From: Calcarisporiella thermophila CBS 279.70
Lineage: Eukaryota; Calcarisporiellomycota
DNA: 64,000 nucleotides
Assembly: GCF_041956535.1 (NCBI RefSeq)
Contig: NW_027192207.1
Coordinates: forward strand, 343,163 to 407,162
Direction of reading: 5' to 3'
Below, piece by piece: positions 23,369 to 35,030 of the stretch (positions are counted from its first letter, which is position 1; each line of letters opens with the position of its first letter). Below the pieces are notes generated by a model. It was given only the letters and a program-made list of their open reading frames with translations, made no database searches and was not told the DNA's origin. The position numbers were made by a program, and so were the translations under genes.

Positions 23369-24081
23369 TACATTAAATAGAAGAACCAATGGTTTTATTT
23401 TTTTGTGTGTGTAAGAAGAGTGTTAATAAGTTTTTTTATTTCTTGTTGTTAATTATTAATTTAGATTTTAGATTCTTTTTATTTCTGTCCTTCCCTACTC
23501 TTTCTTCCAACCCTCCCCCCAATTCATCACCATTCATATATGTTTTTTCTTCTTAGCATTAGTCCCCTTTCCCTTTCTTTGTCTTGGGTTTTGTATAAAA
23601 TTCTTCAGTGCGGGACTGTGTTTCTTTGGGATGAGTGTGTTCTTAAATAAAAAATTCCATTTGTGTTGAGATAAGGAGACCAAGGAATATCCCAGCTATC
23701 CGCTCGTTCAACACATTTGACGGACAATGGCAGATAACCCATTTTTATTTCTGTACTTGCTCACTTACTCACCAAGCTTGACGGACCCTCCGCCCCGACC
23801 TAGGGCGAGCACACAACACAATAGCCTCCTCTTCAAAAAAAAAAAGAAAAAAGTTCCCCCTCGTCTTTTTTTTTTTCCTTAACTTTCTTATTTTTGTTCC
23901 AGCTTATAATGCTGTCCCAAAAGTAATTATTAGCTCCATAATTTTAGTTAATTGTTCATTCTTTTTTTTTCTCACCAAGTCGTTTCGAGGGACAAATATA
24001 GAAAAGGGCTTTGGAGAGTTTTGTTAGTTTTTGTTTTTCTCTCTAATTGAAAGGAGATCTGTGTGCGTGATTTGTTATATA
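23369..24081. other. Pyrimidine-rich intergenic region
   Basis: Contains poly-T and CT-rich tracts and probably the terminator of the upstream gene and the promoter of the YTH gene. No gene recognised. Confidence 0.4.
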
Positions 24082-26659
24082 ATGAGCACTCCGGCAGGTA
24101 ATGACGACCATTATAGCCCGGAAAAGGCGGAAGCGGGAGGATTTGAAAATGGAAGTGAGGAGGTGGAATTAGTAACTCCTCGCGGAATGTCTAACAGCGA
24201 CCAGGGGCAAGATGCAGGTGAGAGCGGAGGAGGAGAGAAGGCAGCTGCTGGAGGTACATTCCCGCCCACCGCTCCCGCTCAGGGCCCCTACTACTATCAC
24301 CCCGGCGCGACGACGGGCCCTTATCCGGCCAATCCCTACGTCGTCTATCCTTATTACTCCGCTCCCACGGCCGGCAATGGTTACTACGGAACCCCGACGG
24401 GGACCGCAAGCGGAGGCAGCGGTGGCTACTACTATCCTACCGATCCTGCTGCATTCTATCCATCGGAGCCCCCCACTCCCGGCGCCATGTCTCCTCAGCC
24501 CGCGCCTGGTATGCCAATGACTTATCCGGTTGGCCCCCCCCATCATCCACACTCGCAACACCCTCATCCACACGCGCATCCATACTATCCCGCACCCCTG
24601 CACATGCCAGCGATTCACTCGCATCACCCGCCGCATCCTCGCCCTCCCATGTCTCACCATCCGCACCAGCAGTCTCCACCGACGCCCGCCCGATCTACGC
24701 GCACATCAGGATACACGAGTCCTGTAGTTTCCGCTGGTCGTCCTCCTGCCGTTACTCTCCCTATCACAGGTGCCCCCGGCGGTCCTCGCGGTCAGCGCTA
24801 TTCAGCCGGTGGCGCAGGTGCCGTGATGACTCAGCAACCGGCTCTGCGGCCTGAGAATGGCGGCGGAGGCGGAAAACACCACCCGAAAAACCTGGCTATG
24901 TGGGTTGGAAACCTTCCGGATGATTGTAACACTGAGGAGCTCGAGGCGTTCTTTGCCGACGAGCAAGTGGAGGTTTGTATTAACAGAGGAGAGGGGGGAA
25001 GTCGGGGAGGGATTAGGAAACACGCGAAGAAGGAGGATTAATCGCATTTCTTTTTACATTTGAATAGAGTATCTATCATCTGCCTAAATCCAACTGTGCC
25101 TTTGTGAATTTCAAGAACCGGGACGCGCTTACAAAAGCACTCGAAAAGTACCACAACTCTGGTAATTCTATTGCAATAAGCACTCTAGTCTGAAGTGAGT
25201 TTTCTGATGATTGCACTCGCGTAGATTTCAATGGAACCAAACTCGTCTGTCGTCCTCAAAGAGTAACATCTCTTCTCTTTTCTTTCCTTGGTCCCTAATG
25301 TATAACTTATTTTCGTTTTATTTAGCCACTTTCCCACGAGAATCCTGCCTGGCCATTTGCTGCTGCTTACAATCCTCCTCGCTACCAACAACCTCAGGTA
25401 GCATCTAGTGGCCGGAAGCTGAAGGAGCGCTATTTCATCCTCAAAAGCTTAACTCAGGAGGACCTTGACATCTCCGTGGGCACTGGAATGTGGGCGACGC
25501 AGCCAAGGAACGAAGCAGTACTCAACAGTGCTTTCAAAGTAAGCCCATCCTCTAGCTTCCTTTATCGCGGCATACTAATCCACTTTGAAATCGTTATTAG
25601 GATGCAGATACGGTATATTTGATATATAGTGCCAATAAAAGCGGTGAATTTTACGGGTTTGCGAAAATGGCAGGTCCGATAAGTACTCCATCCCAGAAGG
25701 TGCAATGGGCGCCTGTGCACAAGGAGCTGACTGGAGAGGAAAGCAACGAGGAAGAGGAAGGTAGAGAAGGCCAAGACAACAAGGAAGTTGACATTGCCGA
25801 GCAAAACGAGGAGTTTAGAGAAGCAGAGATGGAGAGCGAGGCGGATTTAGAAGGTGCAGAACAAGAAGGCTTTCCTCCAAAGGACAAGCGTTGGGGCAGC
25901 GAGTTCAAGGTACAGTGGATCATGCTCCACAAGTTACCGTTTACTCAGACGCGCCACCTGCGTAACCCGTGGAACAGCAACCGTGAAGTGAAAGTTTCGC
26001 GTGATGGTACGGAGGTCGAGACGTCGGTGGGAGAGGCGCTGATCCGAGAATTTTACCGTTATGAACAAATACAGCGAGAACTGGGTGCGAATCCTGCTCT
26101 TCAACGACGCGGAGAGCAGCTGGGTGGAGTGGAAGGAGCAGAGGAAATGGCTGCAAGTGGAGGAAGACCTCATTTCGCACCCCGCCCGCGCCCCCCGCGA
26201 CCTCACTCTATGCAGCGTCCTCATTTTAGACCCGGCGGAATGCCTCCTCAGAGGTATCCGGGACCGCACCAGCTTCACCCCATGATGTACAAACCGCAGC
26301 CATACTATCGGCCTAATGCTGGTGGCTATGCCGGCAGAGACGCAGGTTGGGTTCCACCGGAAATGAGTGGAATGGGTGGATACTACCCAGCCTATGGTCA
26401 CCCAGGGGGATATGTCTATCAGGTTCCTCACCCGGCCCCTGGCGCTCCTAATGTCACCTCTCACCCTGTGCAGCCAAGTCCGCTTATCCCAATGCTGCCT
26501 CCCTCTGTTGCGCCACCCGTCCCACCCACGACTGCCACCACTACTACCACAGTCTCCTCCACATCCTCGCCAAGCTCACCTATGTCATCTACTGGGCCCA
26601 AGGTAGAGGGTTTGGAGATGGAAATGGGAAAATTGAATGTTGGAGAGAAAGAAGGCTAA
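24082..26659 (+). CDS. RRM + YTH domain RNA-binding protein (YTHDC1-type m6A reader)
   Basis: Five exons (24082-24972, 25068-25161, 25225-25262, 25326-25538, 25601-26659) give 764 residues; an in-frame upstream ATG at 24031 is possible, but MSTPAGNDD at 24082 is preferred. The N-terminal 270 residues are Pro/Tyr/His/Gly-rich and disordered. An RRM follows (about 270-341) with RNP2 MWVGNL and RNP1 NCAFVNF, split by two introns. The YTH domain spans about 369-560: RYFILKSLTQEDLDISV, MWATQP (first cage tryptophan), YLIYSANKSGEFYGFAKM, KVQWAPV (second cage tryptophan), KVQWIMLHKLPFTQTRHL and NPWN. These match the YTHDC1 subgroup. A strongly acidic insertion of about 55 residues interrupts the domain. 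The C-terminus is Pro/Tyr/Gly-rich. The protein is predicted to bind N6-methyladenosine in RNA. Confidence 0.9.
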
Positions 26660-27300
26660 AAAAGGTGCTTTCTCCTTGATTTTTTTTTCTTTTTATTTTT
26701 CTTCCTTTTCTTTTGGTTTTTCGGGTCTCTTCTATATTGCGTTTGCTTTCTTTTTTTTTCCAATGTTTTTTGGGGATTGGGATTTTTTTTCTTGTTGAAA
26801 GGTCTCATGTCATTCCCTCCTATCTCTCTTTAAGCTTACGCTTCCACTTTCTCTTGTGAAAATTCTTCTTTTATTTTCTTACATTTCTCTTTTTATTTCC
26901 GTCTGTGAACTCGTGTGAAAACGAAAAGTTGTTGTTTGAAAGATGGTCTCATGTTTCTCTGGTCTCTTCCCCTGTTTCTATTTTCCTTTTGATGTTTGTT
27001 GTGGTCTTATTGAAAATTTGGGGTGCTTTCTCTTTTTTCTTTTTTTTTCTTTTCTCTCCTCCCTTTCTTTCTCTTCTCTTTCTTTCTCTCTCTCTTGGTT
27101 ATGATATTTTCCCATTTAAAAAAATATAAAAAAAAAATTTATAACATGTTCCTATGTACTGAACTAAAATTAAACAGGCAACCAACGCACACAGCAGAAA
27201 TTTTCACAGAGTGGATAAACATAAGCACAAAACACAGAAAAAAAAAATAACCTAATCCACGACCCCAATGAAAATATATAGGGTCGGCAGAGGTGGCCCC
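26660..27300. other. CT-rich convergent intergenic region
   Basis: Between the convergent YTH and histone H4 genes. About 26680-27110 is a long pyrimidine-rich tract (T and C runs) on the forward strand, followed by an A-rich stretch. It likely contains both polyadenylation regions. No gene seen. Confidence 0.4.
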
Positions 27301-27753
<453 letters not shown>

Positions 27754-27930
27754 GTTCAGTGAAATGAAATGAGTCCAAAAGAAAGAGGTTTTTTCAAGGA
27801 TCTGAGATGTCAAGCAGAAGTAAAATATAGAGTCATTCGAGTGACGTTGCTCGAATTGATTAATGAAATTGGGACTACCGCATTTATTCATAAGGTAGAC
27901 TATATGTGTTTGAATTCGTAAATCCAAGTA
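27754..27930. promoter_or_regulatory. Putative bidirectional promoter between histone H4 and ARP8
   Basis: Only 177 bp separate the two divergent start codons, so the promoters must overlap or be shared. No clear TATA box in both directions was identified by eye. Confidence 0.55.
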
Positions 27931-30202
27931 ATGGTGCGTGACCTAAACCATCCTCTTCCTACGAGCGGTCGCGGAAGCCGAGGAAAACGTGGCTCCCGTC
28001 GTCAGTTCCGCTTTACCTCCTTCCCTGCGTTCCCTCCTATTCAAACCACAAAACCGTCTTCGACTTATCTGAGATCGGACACATCGTACTTTCCTGGCTA
28101 CAAAGCAGGCGCCGAGGAGCTATTACCTGATGTGAGCCAGAGACGAATAGTATATTGAACATAGTTAAAATTTCAGCCTAACCCCTGCTCTATAATAATT
28201 TAGCCCGAGAAACAAGGTGATAATGTCATTATCATCCACCCCGGATCCCGCTACCTTCGGATCGGAAAGTCGAGCGACTATTCCCCTCGTGTAGTACCCC
28301 ATGCGATTGCTCGCAGGTTAAATACCCCCCTTGACACCATGGACGAAGACCATGCGTCTCCCGATGCAATGAAAACGACCGTCAAAAATGATGGCATCTC
28401 TCTAGTAGACCTGGAGATCAAACAACGTATGAAAGCGGCAAAGCGAAAGGCAGTGAGCAATGCCAATGCACAAGTTGTGGGCTTTAATAAAAGTGTGGAG
28501 CCGGAGATCATAGAGGACCACAATGATCCCTACAAGGTGGAATGGACGGATTTGGATGATTCTCCCGAATATCTTATAGGAGAAAAGGTAAAGTAGTTCT
28601 GGGCTGAATATACATTAAAGCTTCTCAAAATGTATATTTATTATCAAAATTCAATAGGCACTGCGGTTACCGGACACCGCGATGAATCGATACAAGCTAG
28701 TCTACCCGTTTAAACACGGAGGATTTAACGAGCATGATTATGACTCTGTTAAAGCCTTAATTGCAGACGTGGAGACAATATGGACGGAGGCGATTAAGGA
28801 AGAATTAGAGATTGATCCGAAAGATTTGAAGGTATATTTGTGATATGCCATATATTTTTATTTAACGTTTCGCTCATCTTAGCTGTTAATTAGAAATGTA
28901 ATGCCGTGCTGGTTATACCCGATCTGTATAATAAGTCGTATGTGTGCGAACTCATCACCTTACTCCTCCGTTACATCGGCTTCCAGGCCGTTCTTATCCA
29001 GCAAGAATCGGTGTGCGCGACATTTGGTGCCGGTATCTCTGCAGCTTGTGTTGTCGATATCGGAGCCCAAACCACATCTGTAGGGTGTGTGGAAGATGGA
29101 ATGTGTATTTCTGCATCACGGGTCTCGCTTACCTATGGAGGTGACGACATAACCCAATTTTTTGTAAATTTGTTGAAAAAGAACCAGTTTCCGTACGGTG
29201 AACTACAACTATCCCTACCCTATGGCTGGAAGCTAGCGGAGGAGCTGAAAGAACGGTTTTGTACCATCAACGAAGCAGAGATCAGTGTGCAAGTTGGCGA
29301 TTTTTATGTGCGTGTCCCAAGGCAACGCACACGTAAATATCAGTTTAAGCTATATGATGAGGTCATCAAAGCCCCACTGGTAATTTGGGTTTGAGTAGCT
29401 TTTATTTTCATTTTTAGTGTCTAATTTATTTTCTCTGTGTTTGCTTTATCAGTGCCTCTTCGTACCCCAGGTGATCGACTTTAAGAAAAAATTCGAGGGG
29501 CGCAGAGACCTTTTTTGCCCCTCTGTCGTGGACGATATTTTGGATGATGTTGACGATCCATTCGCCATAACCGGTCCTCCTACGGGAGCTCGTTATGGCC
29601 GCTTTACTTTTACACCCTCAATGACAGGCGTAGCTGCCACTATTGCCTCTCCTTATACAGCCTCCCCTCAAATGACTCCCATTCCGGCTAATGGCAACGG
29701 AGCTGGAGGCGAAGGTGGAAGTCGGGGAGGTACACCTGTACCACTTGCATTAAAGAACGAGGCCAATACCCTTGCAGCGCAATCACCCCCTTCCACTTCC
29801 GCTACAGCAGTATCTACTACCCCTACAGAGAGGCCAACGTTATCCTCCCTAGCCTGTCCACCACTTGCCCTCGACCACGCCGTTGTTCGTAGCATCCAGC
29901 ATGCAGTACAAGGCTTTGAAGAACGCGCCCACCGTTTCTACACCACGATTCTCCTTGTAGGCGGCGGGGGGATTATCCCGGGTTTCGATAGATTACTCCA
30001 AGAAAAGGTATTGGAAACAGCGGGGGTTGAACGAGTAGAGGTGGTGCAGCCACCGCGAGAAATGGATCCAAGGCTAGTAGTGTGGAAGGGAGCCTCTGTG
30101 CTAAGCAAACTGGAAACAGCACGGGAAATGTGGGTAGGCACGAAGGAGTGGGAAGAGATGGGTGCAAGAGCTCTAAAAGAGCGAGTTTTGTTTGTATGGT
30201 GA
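27931..30202 (+). CDS. ARP8: Actin-related protein 8, INO80 chromatin-remodelling complex subunit
   Basis: Five exons (27931-28131, 28204-28587, 28658-28831, 28894-29379, 29453-30202) give 664 residues. The actin fold is recognisable from IIIHPGSRYLRIGKSSD (phosphate loop 1), LVIPDLYNKSYVCEL, LIQQESVCATFGAG, CVVDIGAQTTSVGCVEDG (phosphate loop 2), SLTYGGDDIT, and near the C-terminus TILLVGGGGIIPGFDRLL and DPRLVVWKGASVLSKL. A long Ser/Thr/Pro/Gly-rich insertion (about residues 470-560) and the YPFKHGGFNEHDYDS motif are typical of Arp8. The protein binds nucleosomes and, with actin and Arp4, forms the module that helps INO80 sense linker DNA. The N-terminal tail is short and basic. Confidence 0.93.
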
Positions 30203-30733
30203 AACATGCATTTGGTTTGCAGGTCGTTTCGTTTATTTTCGAGAAACGCTCCATTTGTACTTTTATTACTTATGGTCACGGGTATATATGTATATATGTA
30301 TGTATATATCCTTTCCGTTAAACAAAAATAATTTACTCCGAAGGCGGTCTTGGTTTTTTTTTTTTGAACACTACAGCTCTTCACGGAGCAGCCTTCGTTC
30401 ATTATAGTAACACCCGGTGATTCGAGGGCCCTATTATGACCAAAGTTGATATACACTGAGGATCGAATAGGGATCAAATTAATTAGTTCTTATTGGGAAA
30501 TTGTTTAATTAGCCTAAAATCACAAATTGCCATTGTTTCTCAAGAGAACCTTGTTCCTTTGATCCTTCTTATGATTTAATGCCCATCCTCTTCTCTACAT
30601 TTCGCTACTGGCTGGATAGCCACCTACCGTTCATTACATACTGATTCTGCACTCTCATTCGGATACTAGCAAGAACTCGAATTAATCGATTGGATCCCGC
30701 GCCTCTCGATTTGATAATCAAATTCATTAAAAC
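30203..30733. other. Intergenic region
   Basis: Contains a TATATG simple repeat near 30280-30310 and a T9-11 run near 30353. No gene recognised. Confidence 0.4.
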
Positions 30734-31320
30734 ATGCCGTTCATTCGTACCTCCATTTTCACCAGCCTCCTTGCCCTCCTCCTCTTTATTACGATAACCT
30801 ATTCTGTGCCAATTAAACTCCCTGATCCTGTGAAAGCAACTGGTGCGTTCGAAGCTGCGATTAACACAACAAAAAAACCAAAAGAACTCCTCAACATGCT
30901 CACCTCGGAGCTCCTCCGTAATGGGAAGAAGAAGGGCCAAATATTCACGGGTCAAGGGACCTTTTATGATGTTGGTGCTGATGCTTGTGGATCCAAAAGC
31001 AAAAATTCAGATATGGTCGCAGCGCTGAATGCACCGCAATTTGGAAAAGGTGACACGACCAAAAATCGAAACTGCGGACGCCGTGTACTCATTTTTGGGC
31101 CAAAGGGCATGGTAGTCGTGAAGATTGTAGATTTGTGTCCTGGGTAAGCATCCTCTTCTATCACTTTTTATTACGATGAGGATTTTCAAAATACAGTTAT
31201 TAAATGGGTTGAATTCTACTTAGTTGTAAAAACGGAGATTTGGACCTCTCGCCGACAGCGTTCAAGAAAATCGCAAACTTATCTCAAGGACGAGTGCCCA
31301 TTAAGTGGAAATTTCTATAA
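30734..31320 (+). CDS. Small secreted expansin/RlpA-like double-psi beta-barrel protein
   Basis: Two exons (30734-31143 and 31224-31320) give 168 residues. The N-terminus (about 25 residues, SLLALLLFITITYSVP) is a signal peptide. The rest matches the double-psi beta-barrel of barwin/expansin/RlpA-like fungal secreted proteins: GQGTFYDVGADACG, VAALNAPQFG, NCGRRVLI, VVVKIVDLCPGCK and DLDLSPTAFKKIA. Four cysteines are positioned for two disulphides, and the aspartate in VDLCPGC corresponds to the conserved family acid. The C-terminal carbohydrate-binding domain of true expansins is absent. Homologues are secreted and often expressed in plant or host contact; cerato-platanin-like or endoglucanase-like activity is not established. 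Confidence 0.82.
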
Positions 31321-33337
31321 ATACTCTTCACTCTACCCATTGTATTGTTAGTCTCTGTTTATTTACCCTTAGCTGGATTTATTATGGATTTATATACATG
31401 ATATTTACATCTATTTTACTTTGGTAATATTCGGGCTATCGTTCCCTCCACTCCTTTAGTTCTATTCAAATCGCTCGATCATTCTGTTCAAACTTTCCCT
31501 AACATGGCTCACGAAACGATTAATCGACTTTGTCAATCCTCATCCATATTTATTTGCCGCGCAGATAATACATGGATATTCGTTGTACTAGCTTCTCTAA
31601 TGTCACTGTGTCTTATCATCATTGACCACTTATAATAAAATAAACTAGCTTTCCACGCTATTTCCTGAAATGCTACGGTGTGATGCGCTGAGATATTAAC
31701 AGCGGATCGATATAACAGATATTTCTGTCGAGCGTAGAAATTGATAATTCTGTTGGTATAAGAGATGTCGTCCTTTTTAATTTTATTGATTATTCATGAG
31801 AGTTAGTTTTTTTGTCTATAGGGCTAAATTCAATAGTAAATATTAAGGCAGCTATAAGCTTATAAACAACTTAGCAAAGCAAGTTTAAAAGGCTATTGCA
31901 TTTGCAATATTTAATCTTTAATATACCAAACGGAAGTAGGATCAAAGTGGTGTTGGGTGGTATTGCAATTTAGATTGGGCTCGAATAACCCTACAAAAAA
32001 CTGGACATATAAAACGTAAAAAAACGCCAGGCATAATGAATCCCGAACAAAAACCTCTGAGTGCTTATGTGTTTTTTCATCCTCTCCCATACATTCTATA
32101 TGCTCTTTTGTGTTTCCATTTTGGTATTATTATGTAGAGCCAATTATAAATAATTAACGAATTAATCGTAAATATTAAAATGGAATTAATGTAATTTTGA
32201 TACATACAGTAAATTATCTTTTATTGCTCTCCTTTCAGGTAGCACTTCCTGGCTGGTGTCTCCTCGGCCGTTTTTCTATACTGATTCCTCTTCTTCTGCC
32301 TCTGCCCATTGAATTGGTAATCTGTACATCTCTCCTCCTGTTTTGCTTTGGTGATATATACATCCTAGACATTCTGCCATTTCACGCACTTCGCTTCGAA
32401 TAATCTCTCTTGAATTAGTGGGTGATACTCCGATATTCACTTCAGGGCAAATGTATCTCTCCATAGCCCTCCAACTCCGTAAAGTTAGTTTGACCAGGCT
32501 GGATCGCTGTAACAACGTGCGCTGGCGATAAGCGGGAAGAGGTTAGAGCCTACTCACTTAGACGCGGCTTCAACAAAGAGTCGTCTGGTCTATCTCTTTT
32601 ATAAGTATGTTCTTGCAGGCAGTGTCTCTATACTACCCAACATTGGAAGATTTACTCAATTATCTGGCCAACCTCTATCGTAGCCAGGTAAGTAGGTATG
32701 AACAAACGGAACCACTTCACGAGTGAGCACTGGCAACCCAGAATAAAGTTCTGGAACCTGACCATCCAGTCAAGAAATCTACGCCCAAAGTTATGAGCTC
32801 TCAAATTTTGCTCTAAATACTGAAGATTTATTATTACCTGGCATACTGACTATACCATTAGTCTTTACCAATCAAGTTTCATAATTTTTATAGTATTCTA
32901 CCTGATTCTTTGTGGAATCTCTCATTTAGGCATTTTGTGCCAAAAATCTTGTGATATATATCAACTTTTCATATTGAGAGCATACATTTTCATGTATCAT
33001 TTGAGTATTTAAAAATATTCAAATGAAATAAATGCACTGTAAAAGCAATTCAAGGTCTGATCGTCTCGCTCTCCTTAGTGCTCTTAAGGGTAATCGTCAG
33101 AAATTGCACTGGGCCAGGATATTGCAAAACATATTACACATAATCTACAGATTTTATAGTCAAAAATGAAATCAGTGAGAGAGTCAGCGTTAAAGTAAAT
33201 ATCAACATACAAAAAGTATCTTACTCAGTTTCTGTGCGCATATATAGGAGCTGCTACACTTCATCGAAGCTGAATGCTGGAATACGGATATGAAAAATCG
33301 ATTTGCAGAGTTTAAAGCCAAAATCTATGTCATTCCT
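31321..33337. other. AT-rich region without supported genes
   Basis: About 2 kb with very few open frames. A reverse frame at 32276-32515 (79 codons, with EVNIGVSPTNSREIIRSEV) is more amino-acid-like than its surroundings and GC-richer, but no family is recognised and no splice partner was found. Confidence 0.35.
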
Positions 33338-34216
33338 TTAACGTTTGTGCCATTTACGAGCATGATCTTCCTCGATATGCGTTACTAAGTTATAGTAATC
33401 TCCAAATACTGCGTGACATTTAGGGCAGTTTAGTTCTTCCATGTCTGGTGGTGACGAACCAGACTCTGATGACTCCTGTTATCAGGTATATAAGTTGTCA
33501 ATGTATATAGCTTGGAATTTAAAACAATCATATACTTGTGAAAGAGTGTCATCGATCGTATTAAGTCTCAGTTTAAAACCTGGCAAGACATCGCCACCGC
33601 TAAGAGTATTCCAGGGGAGCAGTGTGCGGCGCACATCTCCATTAATTTCCCTCTGGAATGTGTATACTTTTTTTACTCCTAGGGTCAATTAACCAGCCTA
33701 ACTTAACGCCCGCAGGGAAATAGGATTCCTTGAACTTTCGAGTGAGGTCAGTAAGCTTTGATGGAAATGAGATATTCTCAACTTCGACCACGAAAATAGG
33801 ACTAAAGGGTTCTCCTCGAAATGTCCAGACTTGTGTTTCGGATAATGGACGGTATATATCCTTAGGGGTAAAGGCCACATCTGGTGCTTTAATTTCCCTG
33901 CCTCTTAAAATACTCAGATTGAATCCACCCTGGGATGAAGTTATTACTCCATTTTGGCGGTATAAAACATTCCAATACCCCATTTGTCGAACTATCTCCG
34001 CTACTACAGCTTCTTTTCCGATAGGAGTTCGGGGTATGTGAATGAGCCTCCCCTCATGATCTTGTTCAAAATGACTAATCGGGGCACCTTCAATTTCTAT
34101 TTCATGAGACTTGAGCCAGTCTTTGTATTTTGCTCAAATTCTTCAAAAGTATAGATGCGATCAGGATGGTAGTTCTTGATCAGTTTCCTGATTTCGTTTT
34201 TCTGCAAAGGCATCAT
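33338..34216 (-). pseudogene. Uma2-like PD-(D/E)XK endonuclease domain fused to C2H2 zinc finger, two frameshifts
   Basis: Reading from ATG at 34216, residues resemble the Uma2 (DUF820) restriction-endonuclease fold: IYTFEEFE, GRLIHIPRTP, KAPDVAFTPKD, PIFVVEVENIS, LGWLIDPRSKK and SGGDVLPGFKL. The catalytic core acids are the D of APDVAF and the E of VVEV. The frame changes twice, once near 34130 in an A-run and once near 33675 in an A7 run, each equivalent to one base and opposite in sign. These could be real lesions or homopolymer sequencing errors. A 60-bp intron (33535-33476) then joins in frame to a last exon (33475-33338) that ends in a perfect C-X2-C-X12-H-X4-H zinc finger (CPKCHAVFGDYYNLVTHIEE). 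Uma2 is common in cyanobacteria and has spread in some fungi. The physiological role is unknown. Confidence 0.65.
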
Positions 34217-35030
34217 TCCACTTGATTAACTATTTGTAGAGCAGAATATAAAGAAATGTCTAAACATCAAACACAATCTTAGTTGAAAATATTTAAAGCC
34301 GTTAATATGGCCTAATTATTCTAAATTACATCACCCATTAATATACTGTATAAATTTACAAAATAAAGGGTAATGATTCAATATGTATTATCCAATATCT
34401 ATATCTAATAGAATTTTACGTGAATTATTGTATAATCCATAAGGATTTTTTCATCCTCTAATACTACACTCTTTGTTTTATTTAGAAATTAGTCTATTTA
34501 TATAGAATTCTATGGGATGCTATTGGGTTTAACTGTCTTCATACTAGTGGACCTTTATATAGTTTTTCATTACGCAAGAACTCTGCAAATACACATCCTT
34601 GATTGCATCGTATTGGTTTTCTCTTTGTAAGAAATCATTGCATGCTCTAGAAAACTCGTATTTAATGAAGAAATGGCAACGAAAAATTTTCTACCTTATC
34701 TCCACCTATTTTTTCTACCTAGTCACTCCTGTAAAATCATCGATCTTAATTATTATAACCCTATTTACATTTTATTGCCTAATAAATTAAAATAGAATGC
34801 GGGCTACATCAGCAATCCATGCTTCACGATGATGAGGCCGTTTTATTGGACAAATATTCTTAATGGTTTGTCTTCAAAAGTACTAGTCTTGATATTAATA
34901 TTTGAAATAAATACGCGTATATTTAAATATATTGAATGAAAAATTTTACTCTTAGAATTCTATATTGACCATACATGCTGTCTTTCTCCACCCCAATCTT
35001 TTCGTGATTGTATGCTAGCCAAGCTTTTAT
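34217..35030. other. AT-rich intergenic region
   Basis: No supported gene. A forward frame near 34599-34790 is hydrophobic but has no motif. Confidence 0.4.

Noticed and set aside
24169-24666. Reverse frame of 165 codons opposite the YTH gene N-terminus
   Set aside because: It mirrors the Pro/Tyr/His-rich coding strand and has no domain.
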